Source: Puia sp.
GTDB lineage: Bacteria; Bacteroidota; Bacteroidia; Chitinophagales; Chitinophagaceae
Length of the DNA stretch: 64,000 nucleotides
Direction of reading: 5' to 3'
NCBI GenBank assembly: GCA_031292515.1
Contig: JARLGZ010000177.1
Location: 62,001 to 126,000 of the forward strand
Of the stretch, positions 1 through 7,975 are shown piece by piece (the first letter of the stretch is position 1; the number at the start of each line of letters is the position of its first letter). A model generated the notes under the pieces. That model worked only from the letters and a program-made list of their open reading frames with translations. It was not told the origin of the DNA and did not search any database. Made by a program: the position numbers and the translations under genes.

Positions 1-33
1 CATTGCCGCTATTGAATTCGCCCTCTCCGACTA

Positions 34-1311
34 TCACGCTTCCACCTCCCCCACAATCTCTTCGCTCCTCCGGACAGCGTCACGATCTCCTTTCGGCGTA
101 TCACCCCTCAAAAACCTAAAAAACACCGCGGCGATGACCAGGGCTATCACCCCCTGCGACAGCATGGCATTCGGAGCCCCTATTCTCTGCGAGACTGCCC
201 CGATCAACAGGCTTCCCAACGGCAGCATCCCAAAATAGGCCAACGCCACATAACTCATCATCCTGCCTCTCATCGCCGGGGCCGACTCTACCTGTATGAT
301 CGTTATGCAAACCGTATTCTGAGACATGACCCCGAAGCCCGAGATGACTGCAAACAACATTGCCAGCGGAAAAAGGCCCGTATGAGAAAAGAGGATCAAC
401 CCCAGACCCAGGGTAAGACTACTGAAAAACAATACCCTCTTAAGATTGGCTCCCTTTTTTAAAGAAGCGAGGAAAAGCGTGCCGCCCAAAGCCCCCATAC
501 CCATAAAGCTGCTGATATAACCAAAGGTGGAAGCGTCCCCTTTGAAAATTACTTTTGCAAAAACAGGCACCAGCGTGTCATAAGGCATCACCAGCAGAGC
601 CGATAAAGCAAGCATGAGTATGATGTAGCCGATTGCAGGCGTCTGTTTTAGATATTGGAAGCCCTCTGCCAGCTCCGAGGCCACTCTCTTCTTGATGGCA
701 GGAGGTGTGAACGGCGGCAATTTCATCAGTAAGAGAGACGTGATCACCGCCATAAAACTCAGGGCATTAAAAAGAAAACAAATGCCTGCGCCGAATTTTT
801 GCAGCACAATACCCGATAAGGCAGGCCCAAGCAACCGGGCGAGATTTACCATCGCCGAATTGAGGGCAAGCGCATTGGTCAGGTCCGCCTTGTCATTTAC
901 CATGTCATGCACCATCGGCTGCCTGGCGGGCACGTCAAAGGCATTGATGATGCCCAGCACGACGCTCAGGCTGAGTATTTGCCAAACCACATAGTGATTG
1001 GTAAGCGTCAGGATGGCAAGCACGACGGCCTGCACGAGGGAAGCCGTTTGCGTAGTCAACAATATTTTGTAGCGATTGTACCTGTCTGAAACAATACCTC
1101 CCAATAAGGAAAGAAGAAAAGACGGGAACTGCTGTGCAAAGACGGCAAACCCAAGCATGAACGCAGAATGCGTCATGGAATAGATAACCCAGCTAACGGC
1201 TGTACGTTGCATCCAGGTGCCGATCTGTGAAACCGACTGCCCGCAAAAAAACAAAGCGTAATTGCGGTTTCTGAATGCCCTGAATGTGCTTATTGTTTTT
1301 TCTGTTGTCAT
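34..1311 (-). CDS. MFS transporter (EntS/MFS_3-type exporter)
   Basis: This is a 425-residue inner-membrane protein of the major facilitator superfamily. It has about twelve hydrophobic segments and an N-terminal region (RNRNYALFFCGQSVSQIGTW) typical of the MFS_3 / enterobactin-exporter-like group. The loop motif GGIVSDRYNRYKIL after the second or third helix is the classic MFS motif A. The substrate cannot be read from sequence; members export siderophores, drugs or other small molecules. I placed the start at the ATG at 1311; an in-frame TTG at 1344 would add 11 residues but is less likely. A TetR gene lies just upstream on the same strand, which suggests it controls this exporter. The C-terminus is short and charged. 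Confidence 0.9.
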   Translation of the reverse strand: MTTEKTISTFRAFRNRNYALFFCGQSVSQIGTWMQRTAVSWVIYSMTHSAFMLGFAVFAQQFPSFLLSLLGGIVSDRYNRYKILLTTQTASLVQAVVLAILTLTNHYVVWQILSLSVVLGIINAFDVPARQPMVHDMVNDKADLTNALALNSAMVNLARLLGPALSGIVLQKFGAGICFLFNALSFMAVITSLLLMKLPPFTPPAIKKRVASELAEGFQYLKQTPAIGYIILMLALSALLVMPYDTLVPVFAKVIFKGDASTFGYISSFMGMGALGGTLFLASLKKGANLKRVLFFSSLTLGLGLILFSHTGLFPLAMLFAVISGFGVMSQNTVCITIIQVESAPAMRGRMMSYVALAYFGMLPLGSLLIGAVSQRIGAPNAMLSQGVIALVIAAVFFRFLRGDTPKGDRDAVRRSEEIVGEVEA

Positions 1312-1345
1312 CAAATTATCAAAGGTTTTTATATCGATTTTCAAT

Positions 1346-1562
1346 TCCTATATCCGTTCTCAGCGACTCTTATGCCCAAATTCAGCAGTCCTCATTTCCG
1401 ATTTCAGCGATCCTTTCAGTGGCTCCTAGCGCGATTGCAGCAGGTCCTATATCCATTTTCACCAGCTGCTTTCCCAATTTCCGCTGTCCTTATATCCGTT
1501 TATATCCGTTTCCAACAGCTCCTATCCTAAAACCAGCAGCTCCTGTTCCAAATTCAAGCGGC
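1346..1562. repeat. Degenerate ~22-bp tandem repeat, about nine units
   Basis: The gap between the exporter and its TetR gene is filled by about nine imperfect units of 20-34 bp. Each begins with a TCCT-like word, followed by an ATATCC-GTTT-like core, and ends in CAGC(A/G)G. Examples start near 1346, 1368, 1389, 1445 and 1487. No protein in either strand explains the pattern. Each unit differs from the next at several positions, so this is an old, decayed minisatellite. Confidence 0.7.
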
Positions 1563-1573
1563 CTCTAAAAAAA

Positions 1574-1585
1574 TTCAATATTGAA
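1574..1585. promoter_or_regulatory. 12-bp perfect palindrome, candidate TetR operator
   Basis: TTCAATATTGAA reads the same on both strands. It lies between the TetR gene (ends 1655) and the exporter (starts 1311), in an AT-rich stretch where the exporter promoter could be. Position and symmetry fit a regulator operator, but no second copy was found, so the link to the neighbouring TetR protein is inference. Confidence 0.3.
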
Positions 1586-1654
1586 CAAATTGACATTTTA
1601 AGACCAAGTGTCGAAAAAAGGACAAAAAATTTTTTTCTTCCTCTTATTCCTATT

Positions 1655-2278
1655 TTACTTCACCAGCCCACGCATGATCAACTGACTGAAGGTTTCGACA
1701 GCCGCATCCGTCCTGCTGAAATCGTTCTCGCTGAGCATTTCCCGTTTCAAACCGTGCAACCCGCTGAGAATCACAAAGACCAGTATGTCCAGCTCCTTTT
1801 TATCGATGGAGCGCAATTCACCCTTCCGGATCCCTTCCTTCAGGACCTGGGCAAGCAGATCGCTCTCTTGTCGAAAGAGACGTTGGTGAATGGAATCTTT
1901 AATCCGGTTATAGGTGGAGATTTCATCGGCATCCATGCCGGCATCCGTCAAAATTGCATTGTACCTGCTTCGTCTTTTCTGAACGGCATTGAGCTTTGCC
2001 AAACAGAAGGCATATATCTTCTGCTCTACGGATGCCACGGCATTGACCCCTTTATTGATCTCAGTCAGCAGGCCCGCGATCTCCATATCCATGACTGCGT
2101 CAAAAATCTCCTCTTTACTCTTGTAATAATAATAAAGCGAACTCCTCCCCTTGCCAATGGCCTTGGCCACATCATCCATCGTGACTTTATGAAGACCATA
2201 CTGCCGGAATAGCTGGTGGGCTGCCTGGAGAATCTGCTCCTGGACAATATCCTCTTTTATGGTATGACTGGCAGACAT
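1655..2278 (-). CDS. TetR/AcrR family transcriptional regulator
   Basis: A 207-residue DNA-binding repressor. The N-terminal helix-turn-helix is clear (HKVTMDDVAKAIGKGRSSLYYYYKSKEEIF, written here only as its key parts: VTMDDVAKAIGKGRSSLYYY and YKSKEEIFDAV), at about residues 25-65. The remainder is the variable ligand-binding and dimerisation domain. The reading frame is open to an ATG at 2395, but a good Bacteroidetes promoter lies at 2339-2371 inside that extension, so I chose the ATG at 2278, which gives the usual family length. It probably regulates the MFS exporter downstream, and possibly itself. Confidence 0.88.
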   Translation of the reverse strand: MSASHTIKEDIVQEQILQAAHQLFRQYGLHKVTMDDVAKAIGKGRSSLYYYYKSKEEIFDAVMDMEIAGLLTEINKGVNAVASVEQKIYAFCLAKLNAVQKRRSRYNAILTDAGMDADEISTYNRIKDSIHQRLFRQESDLLAQVLKEGIRKGELRSIDKKELDILVFVILSGLHGLKREMLSENDFSRTDAAVETFSQLIMRGLVK

Positions 2279-2338
2279 ATAAATAGATCGCAACACCAAA
2301 GACCCGGTGGTAGGGCGCCGGAAGATTCGGTGAAAAGA

Positions 2339-2371
2339 CAAAGATACAAGGATTTTCGACAAATCAACAAA
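2339..2371 (-). promoter_or_regulatory. Bacteroidetes-type promoter of the TetR gene
   Basis: On the minus strand TTTG (2368-2371) is followed after 21 bases by TATCTTTG (2339-2346), matching the Bacteroidetes -33 TTTG and -7 TAnnTTTG elements. It lies about 60 bases upstream of the chosen ATG at 2278. Confidence 0.55.
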
Positions 2372-2395
2372 TTTTGTCAGAAAGTCTATACGCAT

Positions 2396-2424
2396 CTTGA
2401 AATGCCCGGTTTATTCTATTTTTG
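2396..2424 (+). promoter_or_regulatory. Bacteroidetes-type promoter of a small membrane-protein gene
   Basis: CTTG (2396-2399), a 17-base spacer and TATTTTTG (2417-2424) match the -33/-7 pattern. The element lies 40 bases before the ATG at 2464 and is back to back with the TetR promoter. Confidence 0.45.
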
Positions 2425-2463
2425 GGTGCTCACCCGATAGACGACACATCCAAAACCAATCGC

Positions 2464-2694
2464 ATGAAACACTCTTCGGCCACCCATCGTCTGCTTGAAT
2501 GGCTATGCAGAGTATTTTTTTCCATCGATTTAGTATTGCCCGGCGTCAATAACGTAGCGCATTATTACCCGATCGATGCCTTGATAGTGACATTCGCGGG
2601 ATTCTGGCTTTACGTGTATAAGCTGAAATCCCTTGCTTGCATCCTGCTTGTATCGGCCGCCCTGATCAACTATCAGCATTTGGGGTCATCTTAA
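2464..2694 (+). CDS. Small putative membrane protein, unknown function
   Basis: A 76-residue protein that I do not recognise. It has one or two hydrophobic stretches (DALIVTFAGFWLYVYKL and LACILLVSAALINY, about residues 35-70) and a basic, histidine-containing N-terminus. I prefer the ATG at 2464 to an upstream TTG because a promoter-like element ends at 2424. Its 3' end overlaps the convergent acetyltransferase gene by 29 bases. It looks real because of its promoter and hydrophobic pattern, but no homologue is known to me. Confidence 0.5.
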   Translation: MKHSSATHRLLEWLCRVFFSIDLVLPGVNNVAHYYPIDALIVTFAGFWLYVYKLKSLACILLVSAALINYQHLGSS

Positions 2695-3334
2695 ACGAAC
2701 CAGAGACATCCTGAACAAAGGCATCAATCGGGATCTCCCGCTCATATAAACTCAACCCACTGCCAAGGTAATGTCGCGGAACCCCGGGGTTGCCTTCCTG
2801 ACCGTCAAACTTCTTCACGCCACAAAAGACAAAACCACATTCCTGGTAGTAGGCATTCAACCTTTGATTATCCACATGGGTGTCCAACCTGATATATCGC
2901 TTTCCCGCTGCAGCGCCAAAGGACTCCGCCCAGGCAATGATATGCTTCACATATCCCCGGCCCCGGAAAGCGGGGTTGGTAATGATCCGGTGTAAATACA
3001 AGGAAGGATCCGCGTCTCTCTCATCCCAGACCAGGGAGTCTGCAAAGGCAACCGAAAAAAAACACACGATGGCAGGCAAGGCTTGCTCCCTCACCCTGCC
3101 CCTCCCCGCGACCATCCTCTTCTCCCTCATCATCTTCTCCCTCATCATCTTCTCCTCTACAATCCCCTCCTCCACAATCTTCCAATGCAAATGCTCCCCG
3201 ATCTCTCTCTTAATCAACGCTTCATCCATTCCATGCCAGTGGTTGGCAGCCTTCGATTGCTGGTATTGAATAGCAAGTCCAAACAATTCCCTGATCGTAT
3301 CCAGGTCTTCGATTGTCGTATGGGTGATGGTCAT
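2666..3334 (-). CDS. GNAT family N-acetyltransferase
   Basis: A 222-residue protein with a GNAT fold. The acetyl-CoA binding region is visible as ITNPAFRGRGYVKHIIAWAE (R-G-x-G-Y variant of Q/RxxGxG/A, about residues 123-142), followed by YIRLDTHVDNQRLNAYYQ and CGFVFCGV, the typical last strands. The acceptor is unknown; family members acetylate amines on small molecules or proteins. A lysine/arginine-rich stretch at about residues 53-75 is a five-residue periodic insertion (IVEEG, IVEEK, MMREK, MMREK) encoded by four 15-bp repeats. This insert falls between the N-terminal helix region and the core, where a length change may be tolerated. Confidence 0.85.
   Translation of the reverse strand: MTITHTTIEDLDTIRELFGLAIQYQQSKAANHWHGMDEALIKREIGEHLHWKIVEEGIVEEKMMREKMMREKRMVAGRGRVREQALPAIVCFFSVAFADSLVWDERDADPSLYLHRIITNPAFRGRGYVKHIIAWAESFGAAAGKRYIRLDTHVDNQRLNAYYQECGFVFCGVKKFDGQEGNPGVPRHYLGSGLSLYEREIPIDAFVQDVSGSFKMTPNADS
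3119..3178. repeat. In-frame 15-bp tandem repeat, four units, inside the GNAT gene
   Basis: Units 3119-3133 and 3134-3148 are identical (CTTCTCCCTCATCAT); 3149-3163 and 3164-3178 are decayed copies. The period is a multiple of three, so the gene stays open and gains a five-residue repeat. Confidence 0.85.
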
Positions 3335-3388
3335 ATTATCGGCTTTTATTACGTTGCCACTCCGGTTTAAAGATAAGCCGCAGCATCC

Positions 3389-3420
3389 TTTCCCCCTACT
3401 TTCCCTCTACTTTCCCCCTA
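3389..3420. repeat. 11-bp pyrimidine-rich tandem repeat, three units
   Basis: TTTCCCCCTAC, TTTCCCTCTAC and TTTCCCCCTA follow each other between the GNAT and DUF7448 genes. The last unit supplies the stop codon of the DUF7448 gene. Confidence 0.7.
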
Positions 3421-3810
3421 ATAAACGCCCCAGGCCTTCCAGTCATAATCGGAGTCGACCTCCACAAAATCCACCCTCGTCCGGTAATACCCGTTGGACC
3501 TTCCTTGCCAGCAAATCGTAACATAACCCCTGATACTCGCTATCTTATAAAAAGCCCATGAATCCGAATAAGGATAACTTTTTTCGTCCCCGCCATGACT
3601 GATCTCTTCGGCCATCAGGATCCACGCATTCTCCAGGTCATCAAGGTCCCCCGTTATATCGGCTATCCAGACCTTTTCACAGCAATTTCTCGCATGCCCC
3701 ATCCTGTATTGCGCCCCATCGGCAAGCGTAAATAGCACTTCAGTCCCCGCAGGGTCGACCTCCACCCGCTTCAATTTTCTGCCCAGTATCTGTAAAATGC
3801 TTGTGCTCAT
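3418..3810 (-). CDS. DUF7448 domain-containing protein
   Basis: A 130-residue soluble protein with no signal peptide. It resembles the DUF7448 family: an N-terminal LGRKLKRVEVD strand, a DGAQYRMGHARNCCEKVWI segment with a double cysteine, ITGDLDDLENAWILMAEE, and near the end GYVTICWQGRSNGYY followed by the strand RVDFVEV. The family's function is unknown. The domain occupies nearly the whole chain. The ATG at 3810 is the only sensible start. A lipoprotein gene lies 29 bases upstream on the same strand, so the two may be co-transcribed. Confidence 0.8.
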   Translation of the reverse strand: MSTSILQILGRKLKRVEVDPAGTEVLFTLADGAQYRMGHARNCCEKVWIADITGDLDDLENAWILMAEEISHGGDEKSYPYSDSWAFYKIASIRGYVTICWQGRSNGYYRTRVDFVEVDSDYDWKAWGVY

Positions 3811-3839
3811 ATTTTCTCTTTTACATCACCTTTTCTCCT

Positions 3840-4352
3840 TTACATCGCCGCCTTTACCTGTTTGCAAATATCCTTGCCCTCGGAAGAACCCAGATAACCC
3901 GGCGTAACCATGAATTTGAAGTCCCCATGCGCAGTCGTCACGATGACGGCCTCATAGATCATCTTATACGTCTCATCCCGCACCGACCTGACCTGAGACA
4001 TCGGTATCCTGATCTCCCGGCAACCGCTCGTAACCAGCGAAGAGCCTATCATCGGCTTAAAATCCAGCCATTTCGGTCCCAGAATCAACGTGCCGCTGAC
4101 AGGCATCCCGCCATGCAATTCATTGACAAGCTTATCGGCAACCTTCAGGATGTTATCCGTATTGGCAGCAGCATCGTCTCCGACATTCTCCTCCAGGGCA
4201 TAGGCAGTGATGGCCCGGATCACAAGACCATCGATCTTCCCGTCGGGCAGGCAAAAACTGACCGCATGTTCATTAGGTTTGTTGCAGGAACAAAAAACGC
4301 CCAGCAGGGAGGCAAGCGCCGTAGTCGTAAAAAAAAATTTATATCGTCTCAT
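3840..4352 (-). CDS. Putative lipoprotein with a PH/GRAM-like core
   Basis: A 170-residue protein. It starts with a basic N-terminus and a hydrophobic segment (MRRYKFFFTTTALASLLGVF) directly followed by cysteines, as in an exported lipoprotein, although the lipobox is not canonical. The second half alternates strands in a way that recalls GRAM/PH domains: GTLILGPKWLDFKP, EIRIPMSQVRSV and AVIVTTAHGDFKFMV. That comparison is by eye and tentative. The frame is open further upstream, but the ATG at 4352 gives the signal sequence. It is divergent from the endonuclease III gene, with 100 bases between them. Confidence 0.65.
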   Translation of the reverse strand: MRRYKFFFTTTALASLLGVFCSCNKPNEHAVSFCLPDGKIDGLVIRAITAYALEENVGDDAAANTDNILKVADKLVNELHGGMPVSGTLILGPKWLDFKPMIGSSLVTSGCREIRIPMSQVRSVRDETYKMIYEAVIVTTAHGDFKFMVTPGYLGSSEGKDICKQVKAAM

Positions 4353-4452
4353 AATTTTGGTATTTGCAGATACAGTTCCCGGAACGGGGAGAAAATCTAC
4401 AGCTGCCCGCAGTTTTTTTATCGTAGATTTATCCCGGAAAAAATAGTCAGCC

Positions 4453-5079
4453 ATGCCTGCCAAAACCAACTGGACGGAAGCCATAAAACCACTGCTCAAA
4501 AAGTACAAAGACCAGAAACATCCATTAGACTATCAGAATGTCTATCAATCGATTGTAATGGTGGTCCTATCCGCGCAGGACTCCGACAAGCATATCAACC
4601 AACTGGCCCCCAAATTATTCGAAGCCTTTCCGAATATGCAGGCGCTCGCCAAAGCGACCCCCGAAATCCTGTTCCAGTATATCGGCGGTGTGAGAAATTT
4701 TGGCAACAAGGGGAAATGGCTGGTAGAAATCGCCCAGAAGATAAAGAAAGACAGTAAAATTCCCCTCACACTGGAAGAACTCACCGAATTGCCCGGTATC
4801 GGCAGAAAATCGGCCAATGTGATCCTGCGCGAAGCCGGCGCTCCCGCCGAGGGGATCATCGTAGACCTGCATGTGCTCCGGGTCGCCCCGCGTCTCGGCA
4901 TCGCTACAGGAACCGACCCAAAAAAAATCGAAAAACAACTCATGGAGACCCTCCCGCAAAGCCAGTGGGACGCAGGAATGGCGATGTCATTCCTCGGCAG
5001 GGAGATATGCAGACCACAGCCCAAATGCGAGATCTGCCCGATGAATAAAGTATGCGCTTTTTACCTCGCAAGCAAGTAA
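4453..5079 (+). CDS. nth: Endonuclease III-like DNA glycosylase/AP lyase
   Basis: A 208-residue base-excision repair enzyme of the HhH-GPD superfamily that removes oxidised pyrimidines and cleaves AP sites. The helix-hairpin-helix LPGIGRKSANVIL carries the catalytic lysine (GRK), and VDLHVLRV carries the catalytic aspartate. The C-terminal iron-sulfur ligands are present with spacing C-x5-C-x2-C-x5-C; the E. coli enzyme has x6 in the first loop. The VDLH sequence, in place of VDTH, and the shorter loop point to a variant subfamily, perhaps a second paralogue in this genome. No partner genes are linked to it. Confidence 0.9.
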   Translation: MPAKTNWTEAIKPLLKKYKDQKHPLDYQNVYQSIVMVVLSAQDSDKHINQLAPKLFEAFPNMQALAKATPEILFQYIGGVRNFGNKGKWLVEIAQKIKKDSKIPLTLEELTELPGIGRKSANVILREAGAPAEGIIVDLHVLRVAPRLGIATGTDPKKIEKQLMETLPQSQWDAGMAMSFLGREICRPQPKCEICPMNKVCAFYLASK

Positions 5080-5105
5080 CATGATCAGCCTTTTTTCCGT
5101 TGCCG

Positions 5106-5209
5106 CTTTTTCCGTAGCTATTGCTTGTTTATTACTATTTCCATCGCTTCTTCCGTAGCTGTTGTTTCTTTTACGGCTATGTCCGTCGCTTCTTCGATAG
5201 CTATTGCTC
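5106..5209. repeat. ~21-bp degenerate tandem repeat, five units
   Basis: Units start at 5106, 5127, 5147, 5168 and 5189, with the theme CTTCTTCCGTAGCTATTGCT. The array lies downstream of the nth gene and runs into the last codons of the convergent cytochrome gene (stop at 5201), so it has modified that protein's C-terminus. Confidence 0.75.
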
Positions 5210-6367
5210 CTTTTGCTGCAACTTCTTCAGTGGCCGCTTTCGTGGCAACTGATCGATCCAGTTCCTGATCAACGCCACGGCTTCCTGGTGGATCACCGTC
5301 CTCGCCAATTCCGGCATCGCGGTTCCCGGCTCAGTGCTGTTCATCCGGTAGGCCAGTATGGAATGGGTCGCATCCCCCGGGATAATATCGTAATTCAGAC
5401 CACCGGCTCCTCCACCGGCTGAAACAGGCGCTTTGAGGATTCCGATATGCTCCGGATCGGTCTGTTGATATTCGAGGAACAAACCGGTATTATAGGCGTC
5501 GCCACCCCGGGTATGACAATGCGCGCAGTTCACATCCAGGTAAGCCCGCGCCCTTTGCCCGACGCTAAAATGCAGCGAATCCTTCCAACCCGGCAACCGC
5601 TCCACCTGGCCGATAGCCGGCAGCCCGGATAATCTTCCCTGCTTCGCCCAGATCACCAATTGATTGAAGCCCGTGTCTTCCCGGTTCACGCCACCCCGCC
5701 CCGGTCCAGTCTCTGCACGCGCCCGTACAAAATTCAGGTTCCTCGCCTTCGGGCCGATCGGCGTCAGCACATCATTATTGATATGACACCGCTTGCAATC
5801 GTTGGTATTGGGCACCTGGTAGATGGTAGAAATCCTATCTCCCCGGTCGTCCAGCAGAGTGATGGGTATCCTGGCGCCCGTGATATGCCTGATAGCATCA
5901 CTCTGGTCCTCCTTCCATAGATAATCCATGACCTCCCAGCGCTTGTCCTGCGGGTCCTTTACCAGCAGGCGTGTCTCGATCAGGATCTTCTGATTCGATG
6001 GATTCCGATAGGCAAAGTTCTTCACCAGGATCGTGGAATCCGGAAAATCCAATACCCCCTGCGCGGTATAACGAATAGTCTGCCCTGCCGGCAATACGAT
6101 AAACCGGTCTTTTACCGCATAGTCCGTAAACAAAGGAGTGACCAACTCATAAGGAAGAACGCCGGGAGCGGGCTGCAGATCGCTCAGTTTGTTCACAAAG
6201 AACCCATACTCCGAAAGCTTCTCTTTGAAAACAAAGCCTCCCCCCGCCAAACCCGTCGAACCCGGACCCCCGCTCTTGGCCCCGCCATCATTGCAGCCCT
6301 GCATCGCCAGCACCGATATCACGATCAGCCCCGCCACGATCCCCACAAAAAAACAGGTCTTTCTCAT
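5201..6367 (-). CDS. SO2930-family di-heme c-type cytochrome lipoprotein
   Basis: A 388-residue exported protein with two c-type heme motifs, CKRCH at about residue 191 and CAHCH at about residue 282. A hydrophobic N-terminus ends in MQGC, a plausible lipobox. Motifs such as YGFFVNKLSDLQPAPGVLPY and the C-terminal GTAMPELARTVIHQEAVALI (probable heme-ligand methionine) fit the SO2930 / HNE_0200 family (TIGR03806). As I recall, that family commonly occurs next to a beta-helix family (TIGR03805), and this is the case here. Its redox partner and substrate are unknown. The tail LPRKRPLKKLQQKEQ overlaps a decayed repeat array. It lies 242 bases downstream of the beta-helix gene on the same strand. 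Confidence 0.88.
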   Translation of the reverse strand: MRKTCFFVGIVAGLIVISVLAMQGCNDGGAKSGGPGSTGLAGGGFVFKEKLSEYGFFVNKLSDLQPAPGVLPYELVTPLFTDYAVKDRFIVLPAGQTIRYTAQGVLDFPDSTILVKNFAYRNPSNQKILIETRLLVKDPQDKRWEVMDYLWKEDQSDAIRHITGARIPITLLDDRGDRISTIYQVPNTNDCKRCHINNDVLTPIGPKARNLNFVRARAETGPGRGGVNREDTGFNQLVIWAKQGRLSGLPAIGQVERLPGWKDSLHFSVGQRARAYLDVNCAHCHTRGGDAYNTGLFLEYQQTDPEHIGILKAPVSAGGGAGGLNYDIIPGDATHSILAYRMNSTEPGTAMPELARTVIHQEAVALIRNWIDQLPRKRPLKKLQQKEQ

Positions 6368-6609
6368 CGCTTACTTTTCTTATTTTTTATTTATCTAATA
6401 AATACCCATCTCTCTATCCTCTTCCCGCTCCCTCCTACCTCCTACCCCCTACTCCCTTTCCCCCTTTCCAACGATCGCCCCTCGCTACCCGCTCTTAGCA
6501 GTCAGTACACCCCACCAACTATCGACCACCCACCGCCGACCACTTATTACTCACCACCCTCTACAGACTACTCACTACAGACTACTCGCTATTCACTGCT
6601 GACTACTTA
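6368..6609. other. Pyrimidine-rich, CACTCACTAC-type repetitive spacer
   Basis: The gap between the beta-helix and cytochrome genes has no gene. The first half is rich in CTCC and CCTAC words. From about 6530 it contains imperfect copies of ACTACTCACTACAG and GACTACTTACTACTG, the same theme seen at 25919-25980 and inside the araB-araD linker near 60901. Confidence 0.6.
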
Positions 6610-7965
6610 CTACTGACAATCAAATGCCTTCCATTCCGTGGTGGGATGCCATTTCTTCGGATTAGCCACGTTGAGGAAATCCGCATTCACAAATACATTG
6701 CCGCCTGTCTGCCGGATACAGATAGAATCGGGATTCGCCGCCGTCCCATGATTCAGCAGATTCGTCGACACACCGTCATACATGATCTCCGGGATACGCT
6801 TGTTCTTCCGGCCAGGATCCTGGGCATTTAGTTTTTGTTCGATTCCTACCAGGATCTTCCCGATATGATGCTCATAAGCCGCCGCCGGAAAAGCGCCGCC
6901 CATTTGCAGGGTATTATCGTGGATGCTGATATTCCGTGGAATCGGGAAATAGTTCTCCCCTATCTTCTCCAATGCCTTGTCGTCCACCGAAAGCCCGGAG
7001 GCAATCGTGATGGAACAGGAGTTGTTGTTGACGATCCGGTTCTGATAGATATCCAGGTTCGAAGCCGCCAAAATGATCATCCCGCTCCCCGGGGAAGCAT
7101 TTCCAACACCCCAGGATGTCCCGAAGCTCCCCGATTTTGCAAAATTCCGGGTATTGTTGTCATGGAAGTAATTGTCAAAAGCCTTTACAAAACCGCCTCT
7201 CTTCGAAAGAGCCGGCAGGTCAAAAATCAGGAACCCGGCCGTATTGTCATAGAACTCGTTGCCATAGACCTTCGCATGCGAGGTATTCTCGATCTCACAG
7301 CCAGCGACATTCTTTGCCGCCCTGCAGTTCCTGACGATCGCGCTGTCCGTCTGCCCCACATAAATACCCGCATCGGAAGAACCTTCCGCATAACAACTAT
7401 CGATCAGCACATTCCTGCACATAACCGGATAGATCGCATACCCCCCGCTGGTAGAATCGGCTGTCTTCCAGACCGCATGCAGACCGGCAATGATCACATC
7501 CCTGCACTTACTGATCTTCAGCAGATCCCCCTTCGAATCCCGGATCGTCAGGCCCCCGATCTCAAATCCGTTGACATTGGTGATGCGGATACCCTCTCCG
7601 CCCTGGGTCTGCATGGAAAAATCCAGGACCGTCTTATCGTAGCCCTCACCCTTGATCCGGATATGGCTCACCTGCGCAATACTCAGGTTGTCAAACTTGT
7701 ACAGGCCCTCCTCCAGCAGGAAACAGGTGCTGTCCTTTACCGACAGAAAAGCCTCCACGATCTTTGCCTCCTCGCCGGGATGAAAAGCAATTGTTGTCTT
7801 GTAACCGGGCTCCTTATTACCCCCATCACCGGTACCGGTATGGCACCCCGCAAAGAACACAGAACAGATGGCTATCAGCGGCACACAGATGGAAATCCTA
7901 AAAGCGGAAATCCTTTCATAAACAGCGCCGGAAGACTTTTCGGCAGAATATTCAAACGTATTCAT
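6610..7965 (-). CDS. Right-handed parallel beta-helix lipoprotein
   Basis: A 451-residue exported protein. A hydrophobic segment ends in FFAGC, a good lipobox. The body is made of short repeated turns of the type ...GLTIRDSKGDLLKISKCRDVIIAGL..., SGIYVGQ-like and NNIxxxxN-like strands, as in pectate-lyase-like right-handed beta helices. The pairing with the neighbouring di-heme cytochrome points to the TIGR03805 family. No catalytic residues of known polysaccharide lyases are evident, so an enzymatic role is not shown. The start at 7965 (MNTFEYS) lies 10 bases after the stop of the TonB receptor gene; upstream alternative starts would overlap it. The three genes appear to form one transcription unit. 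Confidence 0.82.
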   Translation of the reverse strand: MNTFEYSAEKSSGAVYERISAFRISICVPLIAICSVFFAGCHTGTGDGGNKEPGYKTTIAFHPGEEAKIVEAFLSVKDSTCFLLEEGLYKFDNLSIAQVSHIRIKGEGYDKTVLDFSMQTQGGEGIRITNVNGFEIGGLTIRDSKGDLLKISKCRDVIIAGLHAVWKTADSTSGGYAIYPVMCRNVLIDSCYAEGSSDAGIYVGQTDSAIVRNCRAAKNVAGCEIENTSHAKVYGNEFYDNTAGFLIFDLPALSKRGGFVKAFDNYFHDNNTRNFAKSGSFGTSWGVGNASPGSGMIILAASNLDIYQNRIVNNNSCSITIASGLSVDDKALEKIGENYFPIPRNISIHDNTLQMGGAFPAAAYEHHIGKILVGIEQKLNAQDPGRKNKRIPEIMYDGVSTNLLNHGTAANPDSICIRQTGGNVFVNADFLNVANPKKWHPTTEWKAFDCQ

Positions 7966-7975
7966 AAGACAGTTT

